From contig JAUIMM010000113.1 of assembly GCA_031769625.1 (NCBI GenBank), positions 10,737,001 to 10,801,000 on the forward strand: a DNA stretch of 64,000 nt. Direction: 5' to 3'. A program made the translations under genes and the position numbers. Source of the DNA: Taudactylus pleione (taxonomy: Eukaryota > Chordata > Amphibia > Anura > Myobatrachidae). Of the stretch, positions 44,881 to 56,269 are shown piece by piece (within the stretch, counting starts at the first letter, position 1; each line of letters starts with the position of its first letter). The notes below the pieces were generated by a model. It worked only from the letters and a program-made list of their open reading frames with translations, ran no database searches and was not told where the DNA came from.

Positions 44881-46002
44881 TTACCTAAAATATCTAGCCA
44901 CCACATCATCACGTATGGTCCCCCCACATACTGACCTCCGACCAACCTCGGGGGGGCCATCCTCAGGTAAGGCATCCACTGGCTGCATTGGGACACCACT
45001 CCTTATGGTGATGTTGTGAAATATCCCACACAGGACCACAATTTTCGAGACCATATCCGGCAAATACATGAGCTCGCCACCAGAGCGGTGGAGGCATCTG
45101 AATCGGCCTTTTAAAAGGCTGATACAGCGCTCCACCACTTGCCTGGTGGCTGTAAGTGTGGCATTAAAATTACTTTGTGGCCCTGGTGTGGGAGCCAAAT
45201 AAGGAGTGAGCAGCCAGGGCGTGCAAGGGTAGCCACTGTCTCCTGTGAAAAAGAAGTGACAACATCAGGATCACTGTGTATCAAGCTTAACATTGTTATG
45301 TACTAAAGGTCTCCACTTACCCAGAAGCCACGCATCACCAGCTTGTAGGTTGTTTAATTTTTGCCATATCCCTGATTGCCGGATGACGAATGAGTCATGT
45401 GCACTTCCTGGTAATTTTGCATTCAGGGACAGGATCTGGAGGGAGGCATTACATACCACCATTACATTCAGGGAGTGATAGTGTTTATGGTTGTGAAATA
45501 TGGCCTCCAGATGTGCTGGAGGCTGAAGTGGTATGTGAGTACCATCCACAACCCCTATGATGTGTGGGAAGCCAGCTATTTGGTAAAAATTGGCCTTGGC
45601 CACACTAAGGGCACCCATATCCAAAGGCATTTGAATAAAATGATGGAGGTGCTTGAAAAGTGCCTCCATCACTGCCCTCAGGATCCGGGAAAAGGAGGAT
45701 TGGGAGATGCCCGCCACTATTCCCACCGTTGTTTGAAATGATCCTGAGGCACAGAAATGTAACACCGCCATAAATTGTGTAAGTGGTGGTATTGCTGTAG
45801 GACTGTCAATTTGCCGCTCAAGATCACTCTCTATTAATGAGAGAGTGTATAGGATGATTTGGGGAGGAAGACGGTAGCGTCTTAACACCTCATCATCGGG
45901 CATTCCAAAAAGGGTGACATGTGTTCGATATATCTGGGGCCTTGCATGCCTACGATGCCTACGCCTGGGACGAGATTGAGGTTGGTCGGCTTCCGGGAGC
46001 AT
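44881..46002 (-). CDS. HARBI1-like PIF/Harbinger transposase, intact, 347 aa
   Basis: Two coding exons: 46002-45321 (682 nt) and 45242-44881 (362 nt), joined across a 78-base intron (donor GTAAGT, acceptor TTTTTCACAG) that splits a Gly codon in WLL-G-DSGYP. The total of 1,044 nt encodes 347 residues, close to HARBI1 (about 349). Start chosen at ATG 46002 (MLPEADQPQ); the frame is open upstream, but TTTCAG at ~46032 looks like an acceptor for a non-coding exon. An Arg-rich stretch (residues 12-21) may be a nuclear signal. DDE_Tnp_4 landmarks: GVVDGTH (D153), GSAHDSFVIRQS (D203), GDSGYP (D229), VVERCISLLKGRFRCL (E265). No stop or frameshift, so activity is plausible. It would cut and paste this element and the MITEs sharing its termini, with a Myb-like partner. 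Confidence 0.92.
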
Positions 46003-46361
46003 GGCCAGAACAATCCAACCAAGATCAACCTGAAATGGCAAGATTTGAATGTAAGGCTTTTTTCCCCCCCAAAAAAATAGATTTTTACTTAGCTTGATGA
46101 TACAATCCATTGATGCTTACATGCCGGGGTATTGTCATGATTGGGCCAAACTCTAAATATTCACAATATAAAAATGCAACAATTTAGGGTGGGCATTTAG
46201 GAATCTAAATTGGGTGCAAGACAAAACATAAAAGTGGCTAAACACACATTTGGCCAAATAGCAAAACGACAGTGCGCAGACTACCTCAAATTGGGCCAAA
46301 ATGTAATCAACAAATGCTAAAGGGAAAACACAACCAATGTAACGGGTCTAAATAAGCATTT

Positions 46362-46690
46362 AAAAATGCGCTAATTAGTTCGCAAATACCAGTCACAATA
46401 GAAACAGTTAAAAATGCGCTAATTAGTTCGCAAATACCAGTCACAATAGAAACAGTTAAAAATGCGCTAATTAGTTCGCAAATACCAGTCACAATAGAAA
46501 CAGTTAAAAATGTGCTAATTAGTTTGCAAATACCAGTCACAATAGAAACAGTTAAAAATGCGCTAATTAGTTTGCAAATACCAGTCACAATAGAAACAGT
46601 TAAAAATGCGCTAATTAGTTCGCAAATACCAGTCACAATAGAAACAGTTAAAAATGCGCTAATTAGTTCGCAAATACAAGTACAAAAATA
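46362..46690. repeat. 48 bp tandem repeat upstream of the Harbinger transposase
   Basis: Units AAAAATGCGCTAATTAGTTC + GCAAATACCAGTCACAATAG + AAACAGTT start at 46362, 46410, 46458, 46506, 46554, 46602 and 46650. Exactly 48 bases apart and nearly identical (mostly TGC/TGT and TTC/TTT changes). It lies in the 5' region or first intron of the transposase gene. Confidence 0.95.
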
Positions 46691-47149
46691 CGCAGATAGA
46701 AAAACACTAATTATTTGAAAAATTTCGGACTAATAAAAACAAAGGTTAAAAGTGTAAGGTCAAACAAAGTTGCGTAAATACAAACATGAACATTTAATAA
46801 CCAATTGAAAAAAAAAAATTACCAATAGATAATATATAAGTCTCCGGATCAAAAGGACGTTGGGGCAGAGCCAAAAAAAACCTAACAAAGGGGAAATTTT
46901 GAAAAATTAACGAGGCAAAATTCAGGAAAAGAAGGAGACACAAATTGATCAAAAGTTAGACGGCAAAAAACTTACCAAATAAATACACGCCAAAAACAAA
47001 ACCACCAGAAAAAATGCGAACGGAAAAAAAATAAAGACAAATACCAAACAAAAACAACTCCCACCAACGCCAAATCCAAAACCCGCCAACAATCAACTCC
47101 GACCAACGTAACCTCCAACAATCAACAAACGCCACCTCGACTCGAGACG

Positions 47150-47300
47150 CCCCAAGCCATAAATAGTGTTTAGTTTCCCGCACAAATTAAGGAGGGATCA
47201 TAGGAACGCACACTCAATGATGCGGCCGAAAAATAAGGACGCATGTATAAATACTTCACGAGCCAACAGACCAGGGAAACAATGGGCAACAGTCTGGCGG
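47150..47300. promoter_or_regulatory. Divergent promoter region between transposase and MybB
   Basis: Plus strand: TATAAATA at 47246-47253, about 30-40 bases before AGCCAACAGACCAGGG, a likely MybB start site; GGCGGTAAGTATTTC at 47295-47309 is a plausible donor of a 5' untranslated exon, with an acceptor AACAAATAG before 47394. Minus strand: CACTATTTATGG at 47157-47168 is a weaker TATA-like box for the transposase. Confidence 0.45.
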
Positions 47301-47407
47301 TAAGTATTTCAGGCATTTTTAAACAATGATTAATTTGAAACATAATATAGTGCAAGTTGTGAAGCTTACAATTCTCAACATTTAAACAAATAGGTGAGGA
47401 GGATGAC

Positions 47408-48545
47408 ATGGAAGAGGCTGCTGGGCCCAGTATTCCGGCCAAAGCTGGCAAAAAGAAAAGGCAGCCACAATTCACAAGAAAGGAGATGGAGGTTTTGGTT
47501 CAGAAGTGTGTGGACATCCTGCCACAGGCAGACAGGAATATGAGTGCAAGCCAGAAGTGGAGAATGTGGGAGGAGGTAGCCGTTGCTGTCAATAGGGTGG
47601 GTGATTATGTCCGTCTAGCCCGGGATGTCAAACGGCGGTAAGTAAAAACTTGACCCCCCCTAAAACCAAAACCCATTTAAAAAAAAAGGATAATGGTTCC
47701 AATTTCACCCACAGATGGGCCGACTTCAAATATCGCCTGAAGCAAAAACTGGCGGACAGGGCTAGGCATGCAAGGGGGACAGGTGGGGGTCCCACCCCTG
47801 TGTCATTGGAGTTGAATGATTTAGAAGAGCTGGCACAGAGGTGTGTGCAGGCTGTGGAGGTGTTTGGCGTGTCCAACATGGATACGGACATGCCAGACTT
47901 TGCGGCTCCTCATGTTGTCCAAGGTAAATATTGTGATGTCACCAACTCTGAAATGTTATTGTGCCAATATGTAGATTCTAATGTGACTCTTTTCTCATTT
48001 TTCCAACAGAGACACAGGCGGATGAGTCTGCTCCAGAGGGGAGCCTTGGCTGCAGAATTTCTGCAGGCTCTGCAGGGGAGGAACCAGTACATCCAGCTGA
48101 GGACCCTGCAGAAGCTAGTCCAGGGCAATCCCCCTCGCAGGCAGTGTCCCTCCTCACAGAACTCAATTTTAAATCGGATTTCCATACAGAGATTCTGCAG
48201 AGGATGGACGCCAGTCTGGTACGGGTGGCTGAGGCCCTGGAGCAAAATGCTGCAGCCAACGTGACCATTGGTCAGGCCCTGGCGGAAAATACCAGGGCCA
48301 ACATCCGCATCGCCAATGCCCTGGAGCAGCTCGTTCGCCAGCACATGGTGGAGCCGACCTCCCTTCCTGCCGGAACATCAGGATCCTCCACCTCTGGCAC
48401 AACATCAGCCAATCCACCAAATGTGCCTTGCCCTGTGCCTAGTCCAGAGGCCACAACATCTGCCTCTGGACAGGCCAGCCCATTGACATCCCGGACCCGG
48501 TCTGGCGCCCTCCCTCCCCCTGCCAAACGGGGGAAAAAACGTTAA
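47408..48545 (+). CDS. Myb/SANT-like protein B of the Harbinger element, intact, 324 aa (3 exons)
   Basis: Exons 47408-47637, 47715-47923 and 48010-48545 have GT/AG borders (GTAAGT/CCCACAG; GTAAAT/TCCAACAG) and join in frame to 975 nt. The start GACATGG has good context. Residues ~21-95 form a Myb/SANT-like domain: FTRKEMEVLVQKCVDILPQ, W51 and W54 in KWRMWEEVAVAVN, then KRRWADFKYRLKQKL across the first splice. A Pro/Glu-rich linker leads to a helical region (ILQRMDASLVRVAEALEQ; ANIRIANALEQLV) likely to oligomerise. A Ser/Thr/Pro tail ends in basic PPAKRGKKR, a probable nuclear signal. This is the usual Harbinger second protein, which binds the termini and carries the transposase into the nucleus. 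AATAAA at 48755. It differs from MybA except for the shared fold. Confidence 0.9.
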
Positions 48546-48754
48546 CAGCACTGGCTACTTTTCCCACACTCCTTCTGTGCTTGCCCCATATTCCTTTCTG
48601 GCCAAAACTTCCCTCTCCTTTCTTGTGAATTGTTTTTCATTTTTAGCTTTACATTTCCATAACTTTTATGTTTGCACAATTATTAAATTTTTTGGAATGA
48701 ACACTGCAAAAAATGTTTGGGGAAAAAATGTGCATGAAATTGATTTTATTTTCC

Positions 48755-48760
48755 AATAAA
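48755..48760 (+). terminator. Poly(A) signal of MybB
   Basis: AATAAA about 210 bases after the MybB stop codon. Confidence 0.55.
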
Positions 48761-49585
48761 TTTGAAAAAAATGTACGACATTGTATTCTGACATTATTGT
48801 AGAAATGGTTTACATTTAATCCTGGCCCACAAGGCAAAAACGCGCACCATCAACATTTTACATGAGAAAAAAAAGGGCTCTTTAAGGAACGTTTTTAAAT
48901 TTACATAAGGATGCAAATTCACCAGGCAAAAGCAAAATGGCCAAAAACACACAAACATGATGACATTATTGTTACAATAGGCCAAAAACCAAATATCAAC
49001 CCAAAAATAAACCCCCACAAATGTACGCTAATTGTTTGTGTAATCCTGACATTAGCAGCTATGATTTCCACCTGCGTACGGTTTTGTGCTAACCCAAAAA
49101 ACTGATTTCCAAACACATTCCAAGCCGGATTTCAATACAACACTAATTGATTTTCTGACAAGCCGTGATTAATCGATGCAAAATCGTGGAGTGCCGGGAC
49201 GGAGGAGAAGGCCATCGCCAATGTGGTCGAGTAATCCAGACCCTAAGCTGTGCGAGCATTTTGAACGGAAAGAAGATCATCCAGTGACGTATGAGTTGGT
49301 ACGAACACATTTGACATTCGCATCTGATAATGTATGTACGCCCAAAAACGCCTCGCCACGCCTGCGTTTTTCCATCTCCACCCCCGTCAACGCCCAAAAA
49401 CGCCCTGTTCTGTCAATCACATTTGACATGTCACTTCCTGTAAGCTATTTGACGAACGAGACAAAAAAAGCTCGCAATCTGCCGTACGCACATGCGCAGT
49501 GTTACACCGACGCATGCGCGCTTTCTCAACATCGGAACGCAACGAACGTACTGCTGTTAACGAACGGCTCTGAATCAGGCCCAAA

Positions 49586-50190
49586 GTTCCTTCTAATCTG
49601 AGAAATGTGCAAAGAAATTAAAATGTGAATATAATGAGGACTCCGCTCTGAACGGCTGCATTCACAATCCGCTGGATTTTCCTTAGCAGGTCAATTTTTT
49701 AACACTATAATCCAGATTTCTCAGATTGCAGAAAACATTAATCATCAGGCTCAAGATAAGTAAGAGCATAACAGACATCTGCATATGTAAATATAACATA
49801 TTTCCCTGATCTTTGCACTTGTGTGGTTGTGTAAGGGAGGACAGGACTATGGACACAAGGTAGTGACAGGAGAAATGGAGAAAAGCTGCCACAGACCAAT
49901 AGTGGATGGAGCATTGTTCTCTCTCCACAGCTTTGTTATGTAGCAGCTTTGAAACTCTGCTGTTATTTAACTTTTGTGCACCTAGAACACTTCATCTATT
50001 TGCAAGTAAAATAGATAATTTGTGTGTGCAGCGTACTATCTTCATTATGTCAAAATGTTTAATGTGTTTAATGTGCAAAGTCTGGCAAAAAAAGGAAAGT
50101 ACTGAGAATATCAGCTCCAGACAGTCCAATATAAACAGCTCAGTGTCCGAGATCTGTGCAGTGCGATACTTCTACTCAACCACAAACCTA
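49586..50190. other. No recognisable feature
   Basis: AT-rich sequence between the Harbinger element and a MITE fragment; no supported ORF. Confidence 0.55.
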
Positions 50191-50337
50191 GGGCCTGATT
50201 CACAGGTGGATGTGATGCCAATGCTTCCGGTGTTGAGTCATTATTTTTGTGCTGTGCGTGCTTATGAGTCGCACTGCGCAAGCGCCATGTTTCATTGCTG
50301 ATGGCAATCACAGTGAGGACTTGGACGCAGAGTAATG
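50191..50337. mobile_element. Short Harbinger-type MITE fragment
   Basis: Left end GGGCCTGATTCACAGGTGGA; the right part CAGTGAGGACTTGGACGCAG recalls the GTCCAGGTCTGAATC-type end. Internal GAGTCGCACTGCGCAAGCGC. Heavily deleted; no clear duplication. Confidence 0.45.
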
Positions 50338-50689
50338 GACAGTCAGATAGCGTTTTCCCATACTATGGGTCTCATGCCATCATGTAGACCATAGGCCCTT
50401 TTGTAGCTGTATAGGCCAGCAACAACAATAATACTGTCCAGATAAATGCCAGAAGTAGCTGCAATGCCACCAGTAGCATGAATACCCAGTAATATGCCAG
50501 CAATAATAGTAATTCCAAATAATATACCATCGGTAGCAGTAATGCCTAAGAATATATGCAGCAATATTGGCAGTAATATGCCAATGGTATGGCAGAGCAG
50601 TGCTATTCACACTGCTACTGCACCCTCCGTCTCCCCCACCTCTAGCACTTCCCCAGCTCCTTGGTTCCACATTACTTTAATGTTGCAAG

Positions 50690-50959
50690 CCGGGCCGTAG
50701 CTAGGGTAGTGCGGCCGGTGCCATTGAACAGGGCACCACAGTTCAGGGGGCGCTGTTTGGGCCTGTCAAATTTCTTTATTATCATTCTTGCTTGTAGCTT
50801 CCTCTTATTTAATCCCCAGCATCTCCTGGCCTCTCCTATCCCTTCCATGGCTCTTCCCCATGAAGCCATGGCCCTTTTTTGGGTGCATTATGTCCCTTTG
50901 AAAAATGAGGGGGGAGCCAATGCTCTTTCTGGCGCAGGGCACCAAAAAGTCTAGCTCTG
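50690..50959 (+). mobile_element. hAT MITE (CAGRGCCGTAACTAG family)
   Basis: Flanks GTTGCAAG (50682-50689) and GTTGCAGG (50960-50967) match at 7 of 8. Left end CCGGGCCGTAGCTAGGGTAG (expected CAGGGCCGTAACTAGGG); right end, reverse-complemented, CAGAGCTAGACTTTTTGGTG. Interior matches the complement of 40266-40533. Confidence 0.85.
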
Positions 50960-50969
50960 GTTGCAGGGG

Positions 50970-52205
50970 TTTTACTGCTGGCTGTTAGATGGTTACTGGT
51001 AGTTATCACTCTAAACTTAATGCAAAAAAACTCTATTTCTTATGTGTAAAATCTACAGTGTACACTATTCATAGCAAGATTGCTGCATGTCGGTTGCAAA
51101 GAGTGCGATGTAGCCGATGCCATTGCACAAGGTGGGATGCCCTGGGGAAGGAACTGGTCATACTCACCTGCCGCCGCAACCTATACCCTACTCCGTCTTT
51201 CCGGGCTCCCACACTGTGTGGGGAGAGACGTCTTGATATGTACTGCCGCTTGGACCGTACTTAGCAGCATCCTAGTTAATTTGTAAATCGGCTCCCACCA
51301 ACCCACTACCTGGGGCGTGGGGTTATTATGATGGTATGAGTGCTGCTCAGGGGGCAGGTGCAGAACAGGGCGCACTAGCGCCCTGTAATGGGGCTGTCTT
51401 CATATCTATAGATTTATAGATGGCATTGCCTATAGACGCCTATGGGCTTCTTTTTGTAGGAAGCCCCCGAAGAGGATCAGAATGATCCCTCTCTGTGGCC
51501 AAACATGCACGACAGGACTCCTGAGTCAAAAACCCAGAAGTCTTCTCTTAATAAGAGACAGCTCTTATCAAAAGATCTGTCCCTGCATATAAGTGTATGC
51601 AGGTGAAAGAGACCATAATTTCATGCAAACATTTATACATCCTGCCCTTATTACCCCACCCCCAGAGTGCTTGGAAACATCCCTAATGCTATCTGCATGG
51701 GGATGAATTCCCTAGGGGGATCGAGCCCTGAAAAGAAATGCGGGCAATACCCCAATGTAATACATCCCCGTGCTAACTGGCTTGCTGATTTCCTAGCTAT
51801 AGTGCCAACGCCCTAGCTTTTACAGACTAAGGGAAAAGTAACACTGTTTTTGTTTTCATTTATTAGTTAAACGCTCCTGCAAGAAATCTGTGCAGCTCTT
51901 AGATGCGCTATACTTGATAGCGTATTTGCCTAGATTTGGGCATTTTTAGCCGACTGGCATTAACAGCAGTTTTAGTTTGGAAAGTCAAAATGCCCTTTAG
52001 TATATTCAGTGGTTTTCCCCTGTAAACTGCGTCACTTCCTACAAAGAATACTAATAAACAGCAGTTTAAGGTAAATAAATAAATAAATTATATAATTAAA
52101 TAATTAATAAAATAAATTAATAAAATAAATTTAACCCAAAGTGTAAATTAGTCCTTATACCTTTATCTTAATTAAACTTTGACATTCTATAAAGATTTTG
52201 CCAAT
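50970..52205. other. No recognisable feature apart from an AT-rich tract
   Basis: No gene. 52070-52135 is a TAAATAAATAAA-type low-complexity tract. 51270-51400 has a GC-richer segment of unknown origin. Confidence 0.5.
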
Positions 52206-52211
52206 GACAGA

Positions 52212-52760
52212 GGGCCTGATTCAGAGCCGAACGCTCTGACCAGAGCGCTCGCTCTGAATCAGGGCCCTCCTCCATGAAAATGGAGCGGCCTCTTGGACGC
52301 TCGCATAGCTGTGGGTGACCACCCACAGCTATAGCAAGCGTCCATGATGATGGTCGCGATGGTCAAGACCATCGTGACCATCGGGCTTGCGACGGAGACC
52401 CTGCGGTAGGGTCTCGCTGCCGCAAGCCCTGGAGTGATTTTGGCTCTATCAGAGCCAAAATCACTCCCACTGACATCACTAGTAATGTCAGCGGGGCCGG
52501 CTTCAGACGGTAGGCGTTCCCATGGGAACGCCTCCGTCTGGCAGCCACGCCCTCGGCACGCCCACCAAAGGGGGCATGCTGTCAATCAACATCGACAGCA
52601 CGCCCCCTTTGGTGTAAGACCCAGAGCGACGGAGAGCCCGTCACTATCCTGGTCTCGCCATGCGCACGACGGGGCTCCCTCCGTCGTGCGCATGCGCAGT
52701 GGGGCAACATCGACCCGCTTGCGAGCGTCCTGCGCTCGCGAGCGGGTCTGAATGACCCCC
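52212..52760 (+). mobile_element. Palindrome-chain Harbinger MITE, 549 bp (TSD AGA)
   Basis: Termini GGGCCTGATTCAGAGCCGAA and, reverse-complemented, GGGGGTCATTCAGACCCGCT; AGA at 52209-52211 and 52761-52763. The left end itself folds (GGGCCTGATTCAGAGC...GCTCTGAATCAGGGCC within 60 bases). Then a run of hairpins: TGTGGGTGACCACCCACA, GATGGTCAAGACCATCGTGA, AGACCCTGCGGTAGGGTCT, GTGATTTTGGCTCTATCAGA with its partner, CACTGACATCACTAGTAATG, GGCGTTCCCATGGGAACGCC, GGGGGCATGCTGTCAATC with its partner, GCGCACGACGG with its partner, and CGCTTGCGAGCG. Confidence 0.92.
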
Positions 52761-52763
52761 AGA

Positions 52764-55053
52764 GTTCCTAATTATCAAGTAATTTAGAAGAACAAATAGT
52801 TTAACTTTTTTTTTTAAATAAATAATTACATTGTAATAAAAATGAAGGGAGAAAGCATTGTGAGTAGAAAACTTTGTTTTACAATATTTTTGTATAAAGA
52901 TAATGCCTTTGCATATTTCTAACTATATAATATAAATCTGAATATGCTAATAATCATGGCAAATTATAATAAATAACATGTCAACTTAATAAATAAAGTT
53001 GTTGGAATAATGACGGCGCAAATTTTAACAATAGCAGCTGTAAAACTCTATCTTATCTTGTCCAATACAAGAAAAAATTGACACATAAAAAACATATAGA
53101 TAGTGTTTCTGGAGCACTTTCTGCTGTTTACAATACAACATATACTTATTTGACAGTCCTTATGTAACTTGTCACTTTCTTCAAAAATTCCTCTTCAAAT
53201 AGTCGGTGTATAAAACGAGAAAAACACAAAGAGCCACATATGTGTAGAATTGTTCCAATTGTTGTACAAGTATAACTCATTTATAGAAGCAAATCTGGGT
53301 AGGATTAACTATTTTTCTTCCCAGTTTATAAGGTGTAATGATGTACTATACTCACTTATAGTTTGTATGGTTGAAAACATATAACGGTTTCTTTCAAAAC
53401 CAAATTATCACAGATAACTCATAAACCACAGCACAAGATGGATCGAATAAATACGTACCCTACTCACGTAAAGCAGAGTGGGATAAATCACATAATGGTA
53501 TCTTTCCAGAATAATCACGCACCAAAATCACATGAAACAAATGTAACTTAAGAACATCAAGATTTCTTTATCTAGTTCTTCCCAACAACATCCAATATCA
53601 GTCAGTAGGTAGTTTTCAGTATTAAATAAATACACAAAATAACACACAAAAATAGAATTACAATATCTAAAAATAATGTGTAAGAGGCATCCAGAATAGG
53701 AATAAAAATCACAAACATCCAGGTATCGTTATTAAAGGTATAAGGTAGAGACAGTCCGGATCAGTCTCTAAAAAAACGTACCCAATACCTTAATGGAGGT
53801 GCGCTATCCACAATCCAAATATTCTCCTACTGGTGCACAATAACTCTCCTAACCAACGCATTTTTATTACTAATCTTTCTCAAGGTCTACTGAGAGATGC
53901 ACCTTGCTTGTTAGGTGCATGAGGTAATAAAAACCTGGTCACATGATCAGGACCGGATATGACATCAATTCTGTCCTCAAAAATGCTTTTTCCGCATTAT
54001 ATCCATTATATATATACCTTATATGGATGACCCCTATGCAGTGTCCCTTACAGGTCCCTATGCCAGCTCCAAGAACGGTAGCCTGGCGTGCAGTCTAACC
54101 CCATTGCTTATTCCTGCAGCTCAAAAAGCGACATACTTTTAGCTGCATTTAGCTGCATTATGTACACACAGTTAGTACATAATAGTGTGAAACGTGACTA
54201 GCTTCAAGTAAACAGCCACAATCTGCCCTCAATTCAAGTTCAGAGACTTGGCTGTAAAGGGAGTTGAGAAACTAAAAAGTTCATCATTCCCCTAAACTGT
54301 GAAAAGCATAAATAATCCTGAATAAGTTAACATAATAAGGAACACTTAAACATCTGGTAAAACGTACAAGACAAGAATATAAAAATGGCCATGATAAATC
54401 ATGTTTCAATAGACACTAATTACAACTTGGAAATGGTTCCCTAAAATGTTTCTCTGAAACTTTTTTGATAAACCAAAATATATAGAGTTAATGTGAATGA
54501 TTATTATGTGGTGCCATGCAGCACCCACCATATCAGCGGTGCCTTGTACCAGTTATGATTATTGGAGCCCAGCTCATTCCTATGGGAAGGAGGTCCAGGG
54601 TTGAGAAGAGGGATCCCTCTTTCACCTCCGTAGTGCGAGACGTGCATCCATGTGCAGGCGTCAATTCAGGTCAAACATGCGCAGTCGGCCAGGTTAGCAG
54701 GGGGAAGTATCAGTTCTACTTCTGTAGCAATGTAAGGGATCGTGGGGAAAGCTGCTTTTCAGAGCAGCGTTCCCCGCACTGGAGAAATACTGAATTGCTT
54801 TGGCAGTTTAGTATCCACCGCAGCAACTCATGGTGATTTGGATGCTTAGTTATCGTGAGACATTCTGGCTGCCACTGATGAATATGCCTATAACTCTATC
54901 TGCATTTTGTTAGCTCTGGGTTTCTATATATTACTCTCTAACTGAATCCTCAGTTCTGTTCTCTGTAAAGGTCTATGTACAGTATTAAGAAACAACATTT
55001 TGTCCTGTAAAGTATAATTTCTTATCACAGCATATCTTGTCTTTCTCTCCAAC
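52764..55053. other. No gene; AT-rich sequence
   Basis: Long AT-rich stretch without supported ORFs. 53770-54200 (ACGTACCCAATACCTTAATG; TTTCTCAAGGTCTACTGAGA) has the flavour of a retroelement 3' end but could not be classified. Confidence 0.5.
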
Positions 55054-55056
55054 ATA

Positions 55057-55605
55057 GGGCCTGATTCAGAGCCGAACGCTCTGACCAGATCGCTCGCTCT
55101 GAATCATGGCCCTCCTCCATGAAAATGGAGCGGCCTCCTGGCCGCTCGCATAGCTGTGGGTGACCACCCACAGCATATGCGAGCGTCCATGATGATGGTC
55201 ACGATGCTCTTGACCATCACGACCATCGGGCTTGCGACGGAGACCCTGCGGTAGGGTCTCACTGCCGCAAGCCCTGGAGTGATTTTGGCTCTATCAGAGC
55301 CAAAATCACTCCCACTGACATCACTAGTGATGTCAGTGGGGCCGGCTTCAGACGGTAGGTGTTCCCATGGGAACGCCTCCGTCTGGCAGGCACGCCCCCA
55401 GCGCGCCCACCAAAGGGGGCGTGCTGTCAATCAACATCGACAGCACGCCCCCTTTGCTGCGAGACCCGGAGCGATGGAGAGCCCGTCGCTCGCAAGGTCT
55501 CGCGCATGCGCACGACAGAGCTCCCTCCGTCGTGCGCATGCGCAGTGGGGGAACATCGACCCGCTTGCGAGCGTCCTGCGCTCGCGAGCGGGTCTGATGA
55601 CCCCC
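55057..55605 (+). mobile_element. Palindrome-chain Harbinger MITE, 549 bp (TSD ATA)
   Basis: Termini GGGCCTGATTCAGAGCCGAA and, reverse-complemented, GGGGGTCATCAGACCCGCTC; ATA at 55054-55056 and 55606-55608. Same orientation and length as 52212-52760 and highly similar throughout. Perfect palindromes include CCACTGACATCACTAGTGATGTCAGTGG-type symmetry at 55312-55341 and GTTCCCATGGGAAC at 55360-55373. Confidence 0.93.
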
Positions 55606-55992
55606 ATAATCCTTTCATCTCTTGTGTTTCTATCTCTCTCTAACTGAATCCTATCAGCTCTGGGTTCTTTCTTATTTTTCTCTGAAACTGTATTGTGTGA
55701 GCTGCTAATTTTCTCTCAATTTCAGTCAACTAAATCCTGTCAGTTACTGAGCTTCTCTCTATGATTATCTTACAGCTCTGGGTATCTCTATTTCATTATT
55801 TCTCTCTGTCTCTCTCAAGTGGCTCATAGGAGCATATTTAATGTACTAAGCAGTGGATTTTCAAAGTCAGTGGTTCTGGCCATGGGATTAAAAACTGTGA
55901 TAATATAAAATTCAAAACCAGGCATATTCTGCATATAATATTATTGCCGTTTTACCTTAAACTCCCTAACACTTCCTATCTGCAGTTTACTT

Positions 55993-56262
55993 CTAAAGGT
56001 GGGTACACACCTAGCAGATATATCTGCAATGAATGACCATCATCTTCCAGGCAGATGCGGGTCCCGTGGCTGGTGCTTGCCGATGGACAGATATGTCTGC
56101 AGATATATCTGTCCATCAGTTGTGCAGTATAGCCAATGTGATATGTTTGTGAACTACGTCTTTCACAGACATATCGCTGGTACACACTGGCCGACGGGCA
56201 CCAGACATATTGGACGATTAATTGATCGGCCAATATATCTGTCAGTGTGTACCCAGCTTTAG
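55993..56262. mobile_element. Foldback MITE (CTAAAGSTGGGTACACAC ends)
   Basis: Left CTAAAGGTGGGTACACACCT; right, reverse-complemented, CTAAAGCTGGGTACACACTG. The interior has repeated ACAGATATATCTGT-type palindromes and GGCCGACGGGCACCAGACAT. This terminal type is familiar from amphibian genomes. Length 270 bases, no ORF. Confidence 0.7.
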
Positions 56263-56269
56263 ACATCAC

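Larger units (their letters stand above)
42095..49582. mobile_element. PIF/Harbinger transposon with three genes, 7,488 bp (TSD AAA)
   Basis: Left terminus AGCCCTCATTCAGACCCGGA; right terminus, reverse-complemented, GGGCCTGATTCAGAGCCGTT. AAA occurs at 42092-42094 and 49583-49585. The same terminal motif bounds the Harbinger-type MITEs in this window. Order: MybA (+, 42771-44054), transposase (-, 46002-44881), 48 bp tandem array, divergent promoter region, MybB (+, 47408-48545). MybA and the transposase are convergent, with poly(A) signals at 44082 and 44525 flanking a ~440-base spacer. Known Harbingers pair a transposase with one Myb-like partner needed for nuclear import and terminal binding; a second Myb-like gene is unusual. 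The AAA duplication is weak evidence alone, but termini and gene content agree. Confidence 0.88.

Noticed and set aside
44881..46002. Host HARBI1 gene rather than a transposon gene
   Set aside because: It is enclosed with Myb-like genes by Harbinger termini and AAA flanks, and MITEs with the same termini surround it; host HARBI1 would not be so packaged.
46362..46690. CRISPR-like array
   Set aside because: Units are contiguous 48-mers without variable spacers, inside a eukaryotic transposon with spliced genes; it is an ordinary tandem repeat.
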